64,000 bases of DNA from Paenibacillus pasadenensis DSM 19293 (GCF_000422485.1 NZ_AULW01000057.1:1-64000); one strand, 5' to 3'. Counted from the stretch's first letter, positions 52,109 to 60,930 are shown. The notes: generated by a model not told the origin, from the letters alone. A program made the numbers and translations.

Positions 52109-53416
52109 ATGAATCCACTTGCCCAGCAGTTGAACGCCGCGCTGGAAAAAGGCAACGCCCATGTGTACGCCATGCTGTCCGGACTTGGACGGCAGCTGTA
52201 TTTCCCGAAGGAGGGCATCCTGAGCCAGTCCGCCGAGGCCAAGACCAAGGCCCGGAAGTTCAACGCCACGATCGGCATCGCCACGGAGAACGGCGTCCCG
52301 ATGCATCTGAAGCTGATTCAAGACACGCTGTCCGCCTATGATCCGAAGGATCTTTACGAATACGCTCCGCCTGCGGGCAAGCCCGAGCTGCGCTCCGCCT
52401 GGCGCGAGAAGATGATCGTGGAGAATCCCTCGCTCCAGGGCCGCTCGTTCGGCAGCCCGATCGCGACGAACGCGCTGACGCACGGCCTGAGCATCGTCGC
52501 GGACCTGTTCGCGGACGCCGGCGACGCCGTCGTCATCCCGGACAAGAACTGGGAGAACTACGAGCTGACCTTCGGCGTGCGCCGCGGCGCCGAGATCGTC
52601 GAATATCCGCTGTACGCCGCGGACGGCCGCTTCAACGCCGACGGCCTGCGCGAAGCGCTGCTCGCCCGGCGGGACAAGGGCAAGGCGATCGTCATCCTCA
52701 ACTTCCCGAACAATCCGACCGGCTACACGCCGGACCGCGACGAGTGCGAAGCGATCGTGGCGGCGCTTCTGGCCGCGGCGGAAGCCGGCATCCGCATCGT
52801 CGCCGTCACCGACGACGCCTACTTCGGGCTCTTCTTCGAAGAATCCGTGCACGAGTCGCTGTTCGGCCGCCTGGCGGGGCTCCATGAGCGCATCCTGCCG
52901 GTCAAGATCGACGGCGCGACCAAGGAAGAGTACGTCTGGGGCTTCCGCGTCGGCTTCATCACGTACGCCTCCGACTCCGCCGACGTGCTGGCCGCCCTGG
53001 AGCAAAAGACGCTCGGCATCATCCGCTCCACCATCTCCAGCGGGCCGCATCCGTCGCAGACGTTCATCCTGCATGCGCTGCGGCATCCCGACTTCGAAGC
53101 CCAGAAGGCCGAGAAGTACGCCATCATGAAAAGCCGCGCGAGCCGCGTCAAGCAGCTGCTCGACAGCGGCCGCTACGACGGCGCGTGGAGCTACTATCCG
53201 TTCAACTCGGGGTACTTCATGTGCCTGCGGCTCGAGGACGTCAGCGCCGAAGCGGTGCGCCAGCGCCTGCTGAACGCCTACGAGATCGGCACGATCGCGC
53301 TCGGCGATACGGATCTGCGCGTCGCGTTCTCCTGCACTGAAGAAGCGAACCTGGAGGATCTGTTCGACGCGATCCATCAGGCTGTCCAGGACATCCGTCA
53401 AGGCATCACGACCTGA
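52109..53416 (+). CDS. PLP-dependent class I/II aminotransferase
   Basis: The 435-residue enzyme has the fold-type I pattern: NALTHGLSIVADLFADAGD, then VILNFPNNPTGYTP, then VTDDAYFGLFFE, and a lysine in KIDGATKEEYVWGFRVGFI that should bind PLP. Its substrate is not clear; the N-terminus PLAQQLNAALEKGNAHVY is specific to a small subgroup I cannot name. GAGG lies five bases before the ATG. It stands alone, divergent from the AraC-type gene and convergent with ecsB across a shared terminator. Confidence 0.85.
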   Translation: MNPLAQQLNAALEKGNAHVYAMLSGLGRQLYFPKEGILSQSAEAKTKARKFNATIGIATENGVPMHLKLIQDTLSAYDPKDLYEYAPPAGKPELRSAWREKMIVENPSLQGRSFGSPIATNALTHGLSIVADLFADAGDAVVIPDKNWENYELTFGVRRGAEIVEYPLYAADGRFNADGLREALLARRDKGKAIVILNFPNNPTGYTPDRDECEAIVAALLAAAEAGIRIVAVTDDAYFGLFFEESVHESLFGRLAGLHERILPVKIDGATKEEYVWGFRVGFITYASDSADVLAALEQKTLGIIRSTISSGPHPSQTFILHALRHPDFEAQKAEKYAIMKSRASRVKQLLDSGRYDGAWSYYPFNSGYFMCLRLEDVSAEAVRQRLLNAYEIGTIALGDTDLRVAFSCTEEANLEDLFDAIHQAVQDIRQGITT

Positions 53417-53475
53417 TCGGAGCCGGGCGGCGTCGGCCTCGATGCGACGCCGCTCGAGCGAGCAGGCAGGCAAGG

Positions 53476-53519
53476 CAAAAAAAGGCTGTCCCCGAGTCGC
53501 TCGGGAACAGCCTTTTTTT
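53476..53519. terminator. Bidirectional terminator between the aminotransferase gene and ecsB
   Basis: AAAAAAAGGCTGTCCC pairs with a GGGAACAGCCTTTTTTT-type arm (one mismatch), with an inner GAG/CTC pair. It has T-runs on both strands. Confidence 0.92.
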
Positions 53520-53522
53520 CGT

Positions 53523-54782
53523 TCAATCCTCCTCGTCCTCGCGCTGCTGCCGCTTGAGCAGCCGCCGGGGACGAAGCAGCACGTACACGGCTGCCAGCAA
53601 GGCCGCGGCGGCCGGCGCGGCAACGAGGCCGGCCGCGAGCAGCGGCACGCCGGCGGCCAGCCAGAGCAGCGCCGCCACGACCGTCAGCGCGCCGCGGTCG
53701 ACTGCCGCCGCCGAGCGCAGCCGGCCGCTCTCCGGCAGCGGATACACATGCCGCCAGACGACATGGCGATGCCACCCTGTCAGCGCCGCCGACTGCAAGC
53801 CTGCGATCAGCAGGAACAGCAGCGCGCAAGCCGCGGCCGCCCAGCCGTCCAGCCAGCCGCTTTCGCCGAGCCAATAGCAGCAAAGCATGCCGAGCAGCGT
53901 CATCCGCAGCAGCATGCCGCCCAGCTCGGTGCGGGCGATGCTCAGGCTGTACAGGTAGGTGTAGGTGCTGCGCTTGCGCAGCGGGACCCTGGACGCGATC
54001 CACGACAGCCACGGACGCGAGCGCACGCTCGGCTGCAGCGACGGCACCTCGGTGAACCAGCCGAAAAAGCGGATATAGCGGCTCTCCGTCCGCCGCTCCT
54101 CCTCGATCAGCCGCTCCCACGGCAGCGCGATCCGCTTCGGCAAGCGCGAAGCGGCCCACCACAGCAGCGCCGCCGGCGCGGATACGAACGCCGCCGTCAA
54201 TGCGTGCTCCTCCAGCCAGACGTAGAGCAGCCAGACGGTGATCGCCAGCCGCAGCAGCTTGAGCGCAGTCCGGCTCGCGCTCCAGGCGATCTGCCGCTCT
54301 CGCCAGGCGGCCGCCGCCGCCAGCGCCTTGAGCGCCAGCACTGCCGCCAGCGCCGGCAGCAGCTCCGGCGTCCAATTCGTCAGCTCGTCTGCCGGCACAC
54401 GGGCGCGGATCGGCCAATAAAGGAGCAGGACGGCGGCAGCGAGCACGAGTCCGCCGGGCAGCGTATGCAGCCAGGAGCGCCTCAAATAGCCTTTCATCGC
54501 TGCCTCGCGAGGCAGGAGAAAAACGACATCGGCCGGCTGCAGCCAAGTGCGCATCGGATTCCAGTACAGCGCCGGCGTCAGCAGCAGCGTGCCGAGCGCG
54601 GCGGCGGGGAAATCCGCGGGAATGCGCTCAAGCAGGCCGGCATAGGAAGCCGAGCCGACGATAATCAGCGCGAACAGCGCCAGCGGCAAGCCGCTGCGGG
54701 CCATGTCGCCGAGATACGGCAGGCAGTCCTTGTAAAACGCCAGCGCCCGCCGGCGCCATTCGCGGTCAAGCCCCGCGTCCAT
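53523..54782 (-). CDS. ecsB: ABC transporter permease EcsB
   Basis: The 419-residue membrane protein has about ten hydrophobic segments and the EcsB pattern: an N-terminal ALAFYKDCLPYLGDMARSG, then TPALYWNPMRTWLQPADVVFLLP, and LIEEERRTESRYIRFFGWFTEVP before the central cytoplasmic loop. With EcsA it forms an exporter which in Bacillus affects protein secretion and intramembrane proteolysis of signal peptides. The ATG at 54782 lies inside the end of ecsA (17-base overlap) with GGAGGAG ten bases upstream. It is last in an operon with the SDR, helicase and ecsA genes. An acidic tail ends the protein. Confidence 0.88.
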   Translation of the reverse strand: MDAGLDREWRRRALAFYKDCLPYLGDMARSGLPLALFALIIVGSASYAGLLERIPADFPAAALGTLLLTPALYWNPMRTWLQPADVVFLLPREAAMKGYLRRSWLHTLPGGLVLAAAVLLLYWPIRARVPADELTNWTPELLPALAAVLALKALAAAAAWRERQIAWSASRTALKLLRLAITVWLLYVWLEEHALTAAFVSAPAALLWWAASRLPKRIALPWERLIEEERRTESRYIRFFGWFTEVPSLQPSVRSRPWLSWIASRVPLRKRSTYTYLYSLSIARTELGGMLLRMTLLGMLCCYWLGESGWLDGWAAAACALLFLLIAGLQSAALTGWHRHVVWRHVYPLPESGRLRSAAAVDRGALTVVAALLWLAAGVPLLAAGLVAAPAAAALLAAVYVLLRPRRLLKRQQREDEED

Positions 54783-55542
54783 CGGCGTCACTCTCCTCCA
54801 CGACGCGGTAGAAGATCTCTTCAAGGGTATCTCCTTCCGCCCCTCGCGACATCCGCACCTCGTCCATCGTGCCCATCTCCCGGATGCGGCCTCCATGCAG
54901 CAGCATGAAGCGGTCGCAGTACGTCTCTACCGTCGACAGGATATGCGTGCTCATGAGGATCGCGGCGCCTTTGGCGCGCTCCTCCGTCAGACGGTCGAGC
55001 AGCGAGCGGATGCCGAGCGGATCCAGGCCGAGGAACGGCTCGTCGATGATGTACAGTGCCGGCTGGGCCAGCAGCGCGTTCATGAGCATCACCTTCTGCT
55101 TCATGCCCTTGGACAGATGGGCCGCGCGCGCTCCGCGCTTCGGCCCCATGCGGAACTCCTCCAGCAGCCGGTCGCGCCGCTCGGCGTACCGCTTCTCGTC
55201 GAGGCCGTACGCCATCGCGGTCAGCCGCAGATGCTCCTCCACGGTCAGCTCCTCGAACAGCACCGGCGCCTCCGGCACATAGGCGTAGGAGCCGCGGTAG
55301 CGCTCCGGATCCGCCTCCAGCGTCGTCCCGCCGATCTTGACTTCTCCGCGATGCGGGGCCATCAGGCCGAGCAGATGCTTGACCGTCGTGCTCTTGCCCG
55401 CGCCGTTCAGTCCGATCAGGCCCATCATCTCCCCTGCGCGGACCGTAAAGTCCAGCTCATGCAGCACCGGACGGCGCGGGCTGTAGCCGCCGGTCAGCCC
55501 TTTCACCTGGAGCACCTCCGCCCCAGCCTGGAACTCGCTCAT
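54766..55542 (-). CDS. ecsA: ABC transporter ATP-binding protein EcsA
   Basis: The 258-residue ATPase drives the EcsB exporter. The Walker A loop is GLNGAGKSTTVK, the Q-loop follows in YVPEAPVLFEELTV, the signature is HLSKGMKQKVMLMNALLA, and Walker B is LYIIDEPFLGLDP, with a switch histidine in STHIL. The start at 55542 follows AGGGAGG by nine bases; the longer in-frame start at 55608 is inside the helicase gene. It lies 20 bases after the helicase stop and overlaps ecsB, so all are probably co-transcribed. Confidence 0.92.
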   Translation of the reverse strand: MSEFQAGAEVLQVKGLTGGYSPRRPVLHELDFTVRAGEMMGLIGLNGAGKSTTVKHLLGLMAPHRGEVKIGGTTLEADPERYRGSYAYVPEAPVLFEELTVEEHLRLTAMAYGLDEKRYAERRDRLLEEFRMGPKRGARAAHLSKGMKQKVMLMNALLAQPALYIIDEPFLGLDPLGIRSLLDRLTEERAKGAAILMSTHILSTVETYCDRFMLLHGGRIREMGTMDEVRMSRGAEGDTLEEIFYRVVEESDADGRGA

Positions 55543-55562
55543 CGAGCGCCGCCTCCCTTTTT

Positions 55563-57173
55563 TCAGCTCTTCGGCGCTTCGTCTTGTCCGCGCTTGGCTT
55601 TCAGCCATTTCGGAGCGCCTTTGTTCTTGTCCGCCTTCGCGGTCCGAGCCTTGGACTTCGCCGGCTTGGAGGCGCTGGCCGCTTTGGCCGCGCCGGCCGG
55701 CTTGGCGGGCAAGGTCGGCTTGACGAAGCTGGACGGCTGCACCTTGCTAGCCGGCTTGGCGAAGCTGGATGGCGGGACGGCGCGGGACAGCCTGGCAGCT
55801 CCGTCCCCCGCCGGCCGAGCCGCGCCGGCCGCCGGGCCGCGCCCCGCATCTTGCCGGGCAGGCGCGGCAGGCGGCGTCTCGGCGGCCTTCCTCGCCGGAG
55901 CCGCTTTCCGCGTGTCCGTCTCGCTGGCGCCGCCGGCAACCGATGCGCCGGCACGGCGCTCCGGCGCCGCTGCCGACGCCGAGCCGGCGCCTTTGGCGCG
56001 CGCAGGCGCCCCGCCGCTCCGGCTGCGCGGAACTTCGTGCGGGTCCCACAGCTTGCCTTTGTACAGCGTCTTTTCCTGAAGCTTGATGCCCAGCTTGCGC
56101 TCGTACTTCTCGATCAGGTACGTCTCGTTCGGCGCGGCCAGCGTCAGCACGACGCCCTCGCGGCCCATCCGGCCCGTGCGGCCCGAGCGATGCACGTACT
56201 GGTCGGCGTCCGCAGGCGGCTCCAGATTGACGACGAGCGGGAGGCCGGGGATATCGAGGCCGCGCGCGGCGACATCGGTAGCGAGCAGCAGCTTCGTCCG
56301 GCCCTCGCGGAAGCGGGCGAGCGTAGCGGCGCGCTTCTGCTTGTCGGCATCGCCGTAGATCGATTCCACGTCGAAGCCCTCGAACGCCAGCTTGGCCTCA
56401 TAGTTCGCGATCAGATCGGTATTGTTGATGAACACCAGCGCGGACTCCGGCTCCAGCAGCCGCAGCAGGCGGCGAGCGGTATCGGTCTTGTCGCGCCAGT
56501 CGCAGACGACATAATAGTGGGAGATCGTCTCCGACACGCGCTGCTCCGGCTCGATGTCGATGCGCAGCGGCTCCTTCATCCACCGCTTCTCCAGCGTCTT
56601 CATGACGTCGGGATGCGTCGCGCTGAAGAAGGACAGCTGACGGCTTTTCGGCGTCGCCCACAGGATCGTCTCCACCTCGCCCGTCGAGCCGAGCGCGAAC
56701 ACCTGGTCCGCCTCGTCGACGACGACCATGGACGCCTGCGTCAGCTTGAGCTTTTTCCCCTTGACCAGCTCGTTGATGCGGCCCGGCGTGCCGACGACCA
56801 GCTGCGGATTCAGCTTCAGCTTCTCGAGCTGACGCTTCACCGCCGCCCCGCCGATCAGCTGCTGGGTGCGGATGCCGAGCGGCTCGCCGTACTCCTGGGC
56901 GACGCGCACGATCTGCATCGCCAGCTCCTGCGTCGGCGACAGGATGATCGCCTGGATCGCCTTGCTGCTCGCGTCGATGCGCTGCAGCAGCGGGAGCAGG
57001 TACGCGAGCGTCTTGCCGGTGCCCGTCTGCGAGCCTGCCGACAGGTCCTTGCCCGCGAGCAGCGGCGGGATCGCCTGCTGCTGGATCGGGGTCGGCTCCC
57101 CGATCCCGTTTGCTTCAAACCGTTCGAAAGCCGCCTCGGACAGGCCGAGGCGACTCCAGCTTTCATAGGTCAT
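55563..57173 (-). CDS. DEAD-box RNA helicase with a basic low-complexity tail
   Basis: The 536-residue ATP-dependent helicase remodels RNA, often in ribosome assembly or cold adaptation. The Q motif is PTPIQQQAIPPLL, motif I is SQTGTGKT, motif II is DEAD within MVVVDEADQVF, motif III is SAT, and motif VI is HRSGRTGRMGR. The core ends near 380. The last 150 residues are a Lys/Ala/Pro-rich tail probably used for RNA contact. The ATG follows AAGGAG by ten bases. It is second in the SDR-helicase-ecsA-ecsB operon. It resembles CshC/YfmL-type enzymes, but the exact paralogue is uncertain. Confidence 0.92.
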   Translation of the reverse strand: MTYESWSRLGLSEAAFERFEANGIGEPTPIQQQAIPPLLAGKDLSAGSQTGTGKTLAYLLPLLQRIDASSKAIQAIILSPTQELAMQIVRVAQEYGEPLGIRTQQLIGGAAVKRQLEKLKLNPQLVVGTPGRINELVKGKKLKLTQASMVVVDEADQVFALGSTGEVETILWATPKSRQLSFFSATHPDVMKTLEKRWMKEPLRIDIEPEQRVSETISHYYVVCDWRDKTDTARRLLRLLEPESALVFINNTDLIANYEAKLAFEGFDVESIYGDADKQKRAATLARFREGRTKLLLATDVAARGLDIPGLPLVVNLEPPADADQYVHRSGRTGRMGREGVVLTLAAPNETYLIEKYERKLGIKLQEKTLYKGKLWDPHEVPRSRSGGAPARAKGAGSASAAAPERRAGASVAGGASETDTRKAAPARKAAETPPAAPARQDAGRGPAAGAARPAGDGAARLSRAVPPSSFAKPASKVQPSSFVKPTLPAKPAGAAKAASASKPAKSKARTAKADKNKGAPKWLKAKRGQDEAPKS

Positions 57174-57200
57174 TTCGTTCGTACTCCTTCAGGTAGGACG

Positions 57201-57974
57201 CTATTTTTTGTTCAGCATCGGTCCGGCGATGCGGCTTGCGATTCCCGGGAACAGCTGGTACAGGCGGGTGCCTGCGGCAAGCAGCCACGGCAGGTCCAGC
57301 TCGTCGCGCGGACGCTCGACCAGGCCCGCGATGCGGCGGGCGACCCGGTCCGGCTTCATCATGATCCAGCCGATGTTGCGCACATAGGCGCCATCCGGAT
57401 CCGCCTGCTCGAAAAACGGCGTGTCGATCGGCCCCGGATTGACCGCCGACACGGCGATGCCGCTGCCCGCCAGCTCCTGGCGCAGCGCGTTCGTCAGGCC
57501 AAGCACGGCATGCTTGCTGGCGGAATAGCCGCTCGACTTGGCCGTAGCCAGCTTGCCGGCGATCGAGGCGACATTGATCACATGTCCGGAGCCTTGCGCC
57601 TTCATCGCGGGCAGCGCAGCCTGCGTGCAGCGCACGATGCCCATATAGTTTGTCTCCATCATGGACCGGAATTCCTCGAGCGGCGTCTCGTCGAACCGCT
57701 TGAACAAGCCGAAGCCGGCATTGTTGATCAGCACGTCGATCCGTCCGAACTCCGCGAGCACGGACCGGAACGTCTCCTCGACCGAACGGTCGTCCGTCAC
57801 GTCGAGCACGCGCGTCGCGCAGCGCCCTCCGGCGGCGGCGGCCGCTTGCCGCAGCCGCTCCTCGTTGCGGCCGCAGAGCACCGGCATCGCTCCCGCGCGG
57901 ACCAGGTGGCCCGCCGTCAGCGCTCCGATGCCGCTGGACGCTCCGGTCAGCACGACAATCTTGTTTTTTCCCAT
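57201..57974 (-). CDS. Short-chain dehydrogenase/reductase
   Basis: The 257-residue enzyme has the classic NAD(P) motif TGASSGIG, the NNAG motif (VLINNAGFGLF), a catalytic serine in NVASIAGKL and the YSASKHA triad. The cofactor loop VLCGRNEERL suggests NADP preference. The substrate is unknown. The start at 57974 follows AGGTG by six bases. It leads the helicase-ecs operon behind a good sigma-A-like promoter; the predicted 5' leader is only about 11 bases long. Confidence 0.88.
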   Translation of the reverse strand: MGKNKIVVLTGASSGIGALTAGHLVRAGAMPVLCGRNEERLRQAAAAAGGRCATRVLDVTDDRSVEETFRSVLAEFGRIDVLINNAGFGLFKRFDETPLEEFRSMMETNYMGIVRCTQAALPAMKAQGSGHVINVASIAGKLATAKSSGYSASKHAVLGLTNALRQELAGSGIAVSAVNPGPIDTPFFEQADPDGAYVRNIGWIMMKPDRVARRIAGLVERPRDELDLPWLLAAGTRLYQLFPGIASRIAGPMLNKK

Positions 57975-57991
57975 GGTCATCACCTGCCCCA

Positions 57992-58020
57992 AGTGTACTG
58001 CATCCGCGGACAGTTGGCAA
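57992..58020 (-). promoter_or_regulatory. Promoter of the SDR-helicase-ecs operon
   Basis: TTGCCA (58015-58020) and TACACT (57992-57997) are exactly 17 bases apart on the minus strand. Confidence 0.7.
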
Positions 58021-58139
58021 AAGACCGCTCGCGCCGGACGAACCGGAAACGGCCGTCCTCCGGCGGCGAGGCGAGCCTCGTTCCGAGAAAGCTCGGACGG
58101 TCAGGAGCGATCCGCCTCTCCTTTAGGCATCCATCCATG

Positions 58140-58167
58140 AAAAAAAGCTCCCCGGGGGGAGCTTTTG
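58140..58167 (-). terminator. Intrinsic terminator after cheX
   Basis: On the minus strand AAAAGCTCCCC pairs with GGGGAGCTTTT and runs on into T. It lies six bases after the stop at 58173. Confidence 0.88.
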
Positions 58168-58172
58168 CAGCG

Positions 58173-58634
58173 CTAGGACGCCAGCAGCACTTGAATGTCC
58201 ATCTGTCCGATGCCGTCCAGGAAGACGGGCACGGTCAGCGCCTTGCGCGACTCCAGCAGCTGGAGCTGGGAGCCCTGGAGCAGCGCGGGCGGCGTGATGT
58301 CGACATGCACGCCCTGGCTGGACAGCTTCGTGCTCGCGTTGCCGCTGATCATGTTGCTGAGCTCGGAAATCGCGCTCCTGCCCATGTCGTCAAGCGACGA
58401 GATCTGGAATCCGCCCATCATCGCAGACACGATCTTGAGCGCGGACACCTCGCTCATGCCGAAGACGATATCTCCGCTCACCTGGCCGAACAGCTGAATC
58501 TGAATCCAAATGAAATCCGATTGACCTCGCAGCTCCTTGAGACCGACCGGCCCCGTCTGCGGCTTGATCTGGACGACCTGCTCCAACACCATGACCGCAG
58601 ATTCCAGGAAAGGATTGATAAATTCAGCTTTCAT
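58173..58634 (-). CDS. CheX-type chemotaxis protein (CheY-P phosphatase family)
   Basis: The 153-residue protein shows the CheC/CheX fold: FINPFLESAVMVLEQV at the start, and DMGRSAISELSNMISGNAS with the E-x-x-N pair used for CheY-phosphate hydrolysis. HVDITPPALLQG follows. It should act as a dimer in the cytoplasm on phosphorylated response regulators. No chemotaxis genes lie nearby, so its partner is elsewhere. AAGGGG lies about 13 bases before the ATG. A TATAAT box (58691-58696) stands upstream on the same strand. Confidence 0.85.
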   Translation of the reverse strand: MKAEFINPFLESAVMVLEQVVQIKPQTGPVGLKELRGQSDFIWIQIQLFGQVSGDIVFGMSEVSALKIVSAMMGGFQISSLDDMGRSAISELSNMISGNASTKLSSQGVHVDITPPALLQGSQLQLLESRKALTVPVFLDGIGQMDIQVLLAS

Positions 58635-58690
58635 CCGCGTCGATACGCCCCTTATCCGTCAAGTATCTTCTGCTTGAGTATATAGGAGCC

Positions 58691-58696
58691 ATTATA
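58691..58696 (-). promoter_or_regulatory. -10 box candidate for cheX
   Basis: A perfect TATAAT reads on the minus strand 57 bases before the cheX start. No good -35 box was found at 16-18 bases. Confidence 0.4.
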
Positions 58697-58797
58697 CTAA
58701 AGATCCTAGGACAAGTATACCAATTCTTGCATATCCGCGACTATTGTCCTATGTTGTCAACCCTATGGAAGGTCTCATTTTGAATATGCCTTCCAGG

Positions 58798-59799
58798 TCA
58801 TCCGACGCTCCGCCCGGCCGCATTCTCGCGCTTGCAGCGCATCCGGACGAGCCGCAGCCGATCGTAGACGAGCTCAATCTTCATGCCGGGCGCCGGCTCG
58901 GCTCCGTATACCTTATGCAGGATCGGCTTGAGGTACTTGTCCCCCTCCTGCGCAAGCGCCTGCCGGATGCGCGCCAGCTCCTCCGACGGCACTCCCTCAA
59001 GCTCGCGCGCGATGAGCGGCTCGAGGTCGTAGCCCTCCTGGTCGAGCTGCTCGAGGCGCTCCATCAGCTCCCGCCGGGGCAAGCCCGTGTCGGCCTGCAG
59101 CTCCTCGAGCGACTTGTCCGCGCGGATGCCCTCGAGAATCAGCCGGCTCGACTGCTGGCGATCGAGGCGGCTTTTGTATTTGTGCTCCTTTTGCTTGTAC
59201 AGCCACTGCACGTACGCCTTGGAATCGAGCGCCTCCTCGACCCAGTCGAGCGGAAACGGACGCGGCTGCGCCGCCTTCTCCGTCAAAGCCAGCACCTCGG
59301 CGGAGTACGAGGCGCCCTTGCCCGGCCCCCAGCCGGGAATCGCCGCCAGCTCCTCCTCGGTCCGCGGCACGAATGCCGCGATCATGAGCAGCGTCCGGTT
59401 CGTCGCCACGAGATACGCCGACTTGCGGTCGGATGTCGCCCGCAGCCGCCGCCAGTCCCGCAGCTCCTCGTACAGCGCGGCGTCGGCATGGAGCTCGCCG
59501 TAGCATTGCAGGAGGCTGACCGTGCCGCCCCGCGCCGACGGACGCTCGTCGAGCATGCCGTCCACGAGCGGCGAGAAGCCCTCGCCCATGCGCACCGCCA
59601 CGCCGTGGCGGAACGCGTTCATCATTTCTTCCCAGCTGGCGCCCTCGTACCAGAGATCGGTCGTCTCCGAGCTGCCGTGCCGGCTGCCGTTCCAGATGAC
59701 CGACCACGTTCCTTGCTGCTCGCAGATGGTCAGCTGCGCCGTGTCCAGCCTTCCATCTCCAAGCGGTTTTTCGAATGAGTTCAAAAATACGATCTGCAT
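58798..59799 (-). CDS. HRDC-domain protein with a RecQ-C-terminal-like helix-turn-helix
   Basis: The 333-residue cytoplasmic protein is not a helicase but carries helicase-accessory parts. An HRDC domain spans about 115-185 (LRDWRRLRATSDRKSAYLV, LAAIPGWGPGKG). A helix-turn-helix near 235-285 (ILEGIRADKSLEELQADTG) is like that found after RecQ. The N-terminal 110 residues are unrecognised. It probably binds nucleic acid. The start at 59799 follows CGGAGGTG by nine bases. An unusual terminator hairpin lies in its leader at 59847-59893. Confidence 0.78.
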   Translation of the reverse strand: MQIVFLNSFEKPLGDGRLDTAQLTICEQQGTWSVIWNGSRHGSSETTDLWYEGASWEEMMNAFRHGVAVRMGEGFSPLVDGMLDERPSARGGTVSLLQCYGELHADAALYEELRDWRRLRATSDRKSAYLVATNRTLLMIAAFVPRTEEELAAIPGWGPGKGASYSAEVLALTEKAAQPRPFPLDWVEEALDSKAYVQWLYKQKEHKYKSRLDRQQSSRLILEGIRADKSLEELQADTGLPRRELMERLEQLDQEGYDLEPLIARELEGVPSEELARIRQALAQEGDKYLKPILHKVYGAEPAPGMKIELVYDRLRLVRMRCKRENAAGRSVG

Positions 59800-59846
59800 G
59801 ATGGCTCGCACCTCCGTAGAATAGGCCGATAAGGGCTGGAGAACGC

Positions 59847-59893
59847 AAAAAAAGCACCTCTCCCGCTCGCGTCTGCAAGCAAGAGAGGTGCTT
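59847..59893 (-). terminator. Intrinsic terminator in the leader of the HRDC gene
   Basis: On the minus strand AAGCACCTCTC pairs with GAGAGGTGCTT around a 20-base loop and is followed by TTTTTTT. No minus-strand gene lies just upstream, so it may be an attenuator or end a small RNA. Confidence 0.75.
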
Positions 59894-59999
59894 CCTCCCG
59901 GTCAATCCTTATCTGGTAAATCCATCCTATCATAGCGGGGCCGGATTCGGCAATCGCTTTTTCCGCCGGTCCGGCGAGGCCGGGCGGCCCCTTCCCGTG

Positions 60000-60006
60000 C
60001 TATACT
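60000..60006 (+). promoter_or_regulatory. Extended -10 element for the DUF3055 gene
   Basis: TGCTATACT on the plus strand (-10 box 60001-60006) lies 66 bases before the start codon. The -35 region is GC-rich and weak. Confidence 0.45.
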
Positions 60007-60071
60007 AGCTCCATCAGCGCCGGACGCCGCTCTTCGGGCGGCTCTGCCGGGCGCAAGGGGAGGAACGCATC

Positions 60072-60368
60072 ATGCAGCTCAAAGACTACGATTTCATGTC
60101 GGACTCCACAGAGGAGACGTCGACTCGCTTCATTACGCTGATCACGCCTGGACTCAAGCGGTTCGACCTGGCCATCCTGACGACCAACCGCTTTTACGGC
60201 AAAAAGCTCGTCACCGATCTGCAAGGGGGCCGCACCGCCATCATCGGCCAGGACGACCTGGAGGAGGAAGGCTATCTCGAGCATGTGTTCAAGCTCACCG
60301 AGGAGGAGGCGTCCGAGCTCGGCGCGTTTCTGTCGCTCGTCGTAGGCGAAGTGAATTTTACCGACTGA
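60072..60368 (+). CDS. DUF3055 family protein
   Basis: This small 98-residue acidic protein matches my memory of DUF3055: RFITLITPGLKRFDLAILTT, FYGKKLVTDLQGGRTAIIG, and EEEGYLEHVFKLTEEEASELGAFL. No function is established for the family. GGGGAGG lies eight bases before the ATG. It is followed after 75 bases by a small hydrophilic gene, with a perfect hairpin between them. No membrane segments or catalytic motifs are seen. Confidence 0.8.
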   Translation: MQLKDYDFMSDSTEETSTRFITLITPGLKRFDLAILTTNRFYGKKLVTDLQGGRTAIIGQDDLEEEGYLEHVFKLTEEEASELGAFLSLVVGEVNFTD

Positions 60369-60397
60369 GCGGGAAAAGCTACTACGGCACCCATCCG

Positions 60398-60422
60398 GGC
60401 ACAGGCTTTTCAAGCCTGTGCC
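60398..60422 (+). other. Perfect 11-bp hairpin between the DUF3055 gene and the next gene
   Basis: GGCACAGGCTT-TTC-AAGCCTGTGCC lies just before the AAGGAGG of the next gene. There is no T-run, so it is not a standard terminator. It may stabilise or process the mRNA. Confidence 0.75.
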
Positions 60423-60443
60423 ACCTAAGGAGGCAGCCGCAGC

Positions 60444-60779
60444 ATGCCAGACCAGCCCGAGGACGGACGGTTCGTCGGCCGTCCCGACACCGACGCGGCG
60501 ACGGAGGAATCCCGCCGCGAGAAATACACGGATCTATCGACCGTGGAGTCCAGCCGCAACGATCTGACCTTCGAGGAATTCCCCGAGGGCCCCTACGGCG
60601 CGTCGCTTCATCCGGAAGCTCCGGTCAAGGAGAGCGAATGGCGGCCGGAGCAGCGCCAGCCCAATCGCTTCGGCTACGAGAACCGCCGCCTTCATGGCGA
60701 GCAGGAGCGCGATTATCCCGGCGACGACCGCAGCGGGGCCGGCAACGGATCCGTGCCGGACGGCACGCAGCAGGCTTGA
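60444..60779 (+). CDS. Small hydrophilic protein of unknown function
   Basis: The 111-residue protein is rich in Glu, Asp, Arg, Pro and Gly and probably disordered. It contains DLTFEEFPEGPYGAS and SEWRPEQRQPNRFGYENR. I recognise no domain; similar small proteins occur next to DUF3055 in Paenibacillus, as far as I remember. AAGGAGG ten bases before the ATG makes translation likely. It shares a strand and probably a transcript with the DUF3055 gene. A bidirectional terminator follows. Confidence 0.65.
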   Translation: MPDQPEDGRFVGRPDTDAATEESRREKYTDLSTVESSRNDLTFEEFPEGPYGASLHPEAPVKESEWRPEQRQPNRFGYENRRLHGEQERDYPGDDRSGAGNGSVPDGTQQA

Positions 60780-60865
60780 AGCGATCTGCGGGACATAGGC
60801 CCGCACAGGCGGACGTGCGTCTCGCGGATCGACAGCAGCGACGATGCCTTTCGGCCGCCGCAGCG

Positions 60866-60930
60866 CAAAAAAGGACTGTTCCTTGCAGGAAGGCTTTTTA
60901 GCCGGCCCGCGGGGACAGTCCTTTTTTGGG
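60866..60930. terminator. Bidirectional terminator between the small protein gene and the DUF445 gene
   Basis: AAAAAAGGACTGT pairs with ACAGTCCTTTTTT across a 35-base loop that contains a smaller stem. T-runs are present on both strands. Confidence 0.85.

Noticed and set aside
59902-59925. A seven-codon leader peptide before the HRDC-gene terminator
   Set aside because: The ATG lies at or before the predicted transcription start and its ribosome site is adjacent, so translation is unlikely.
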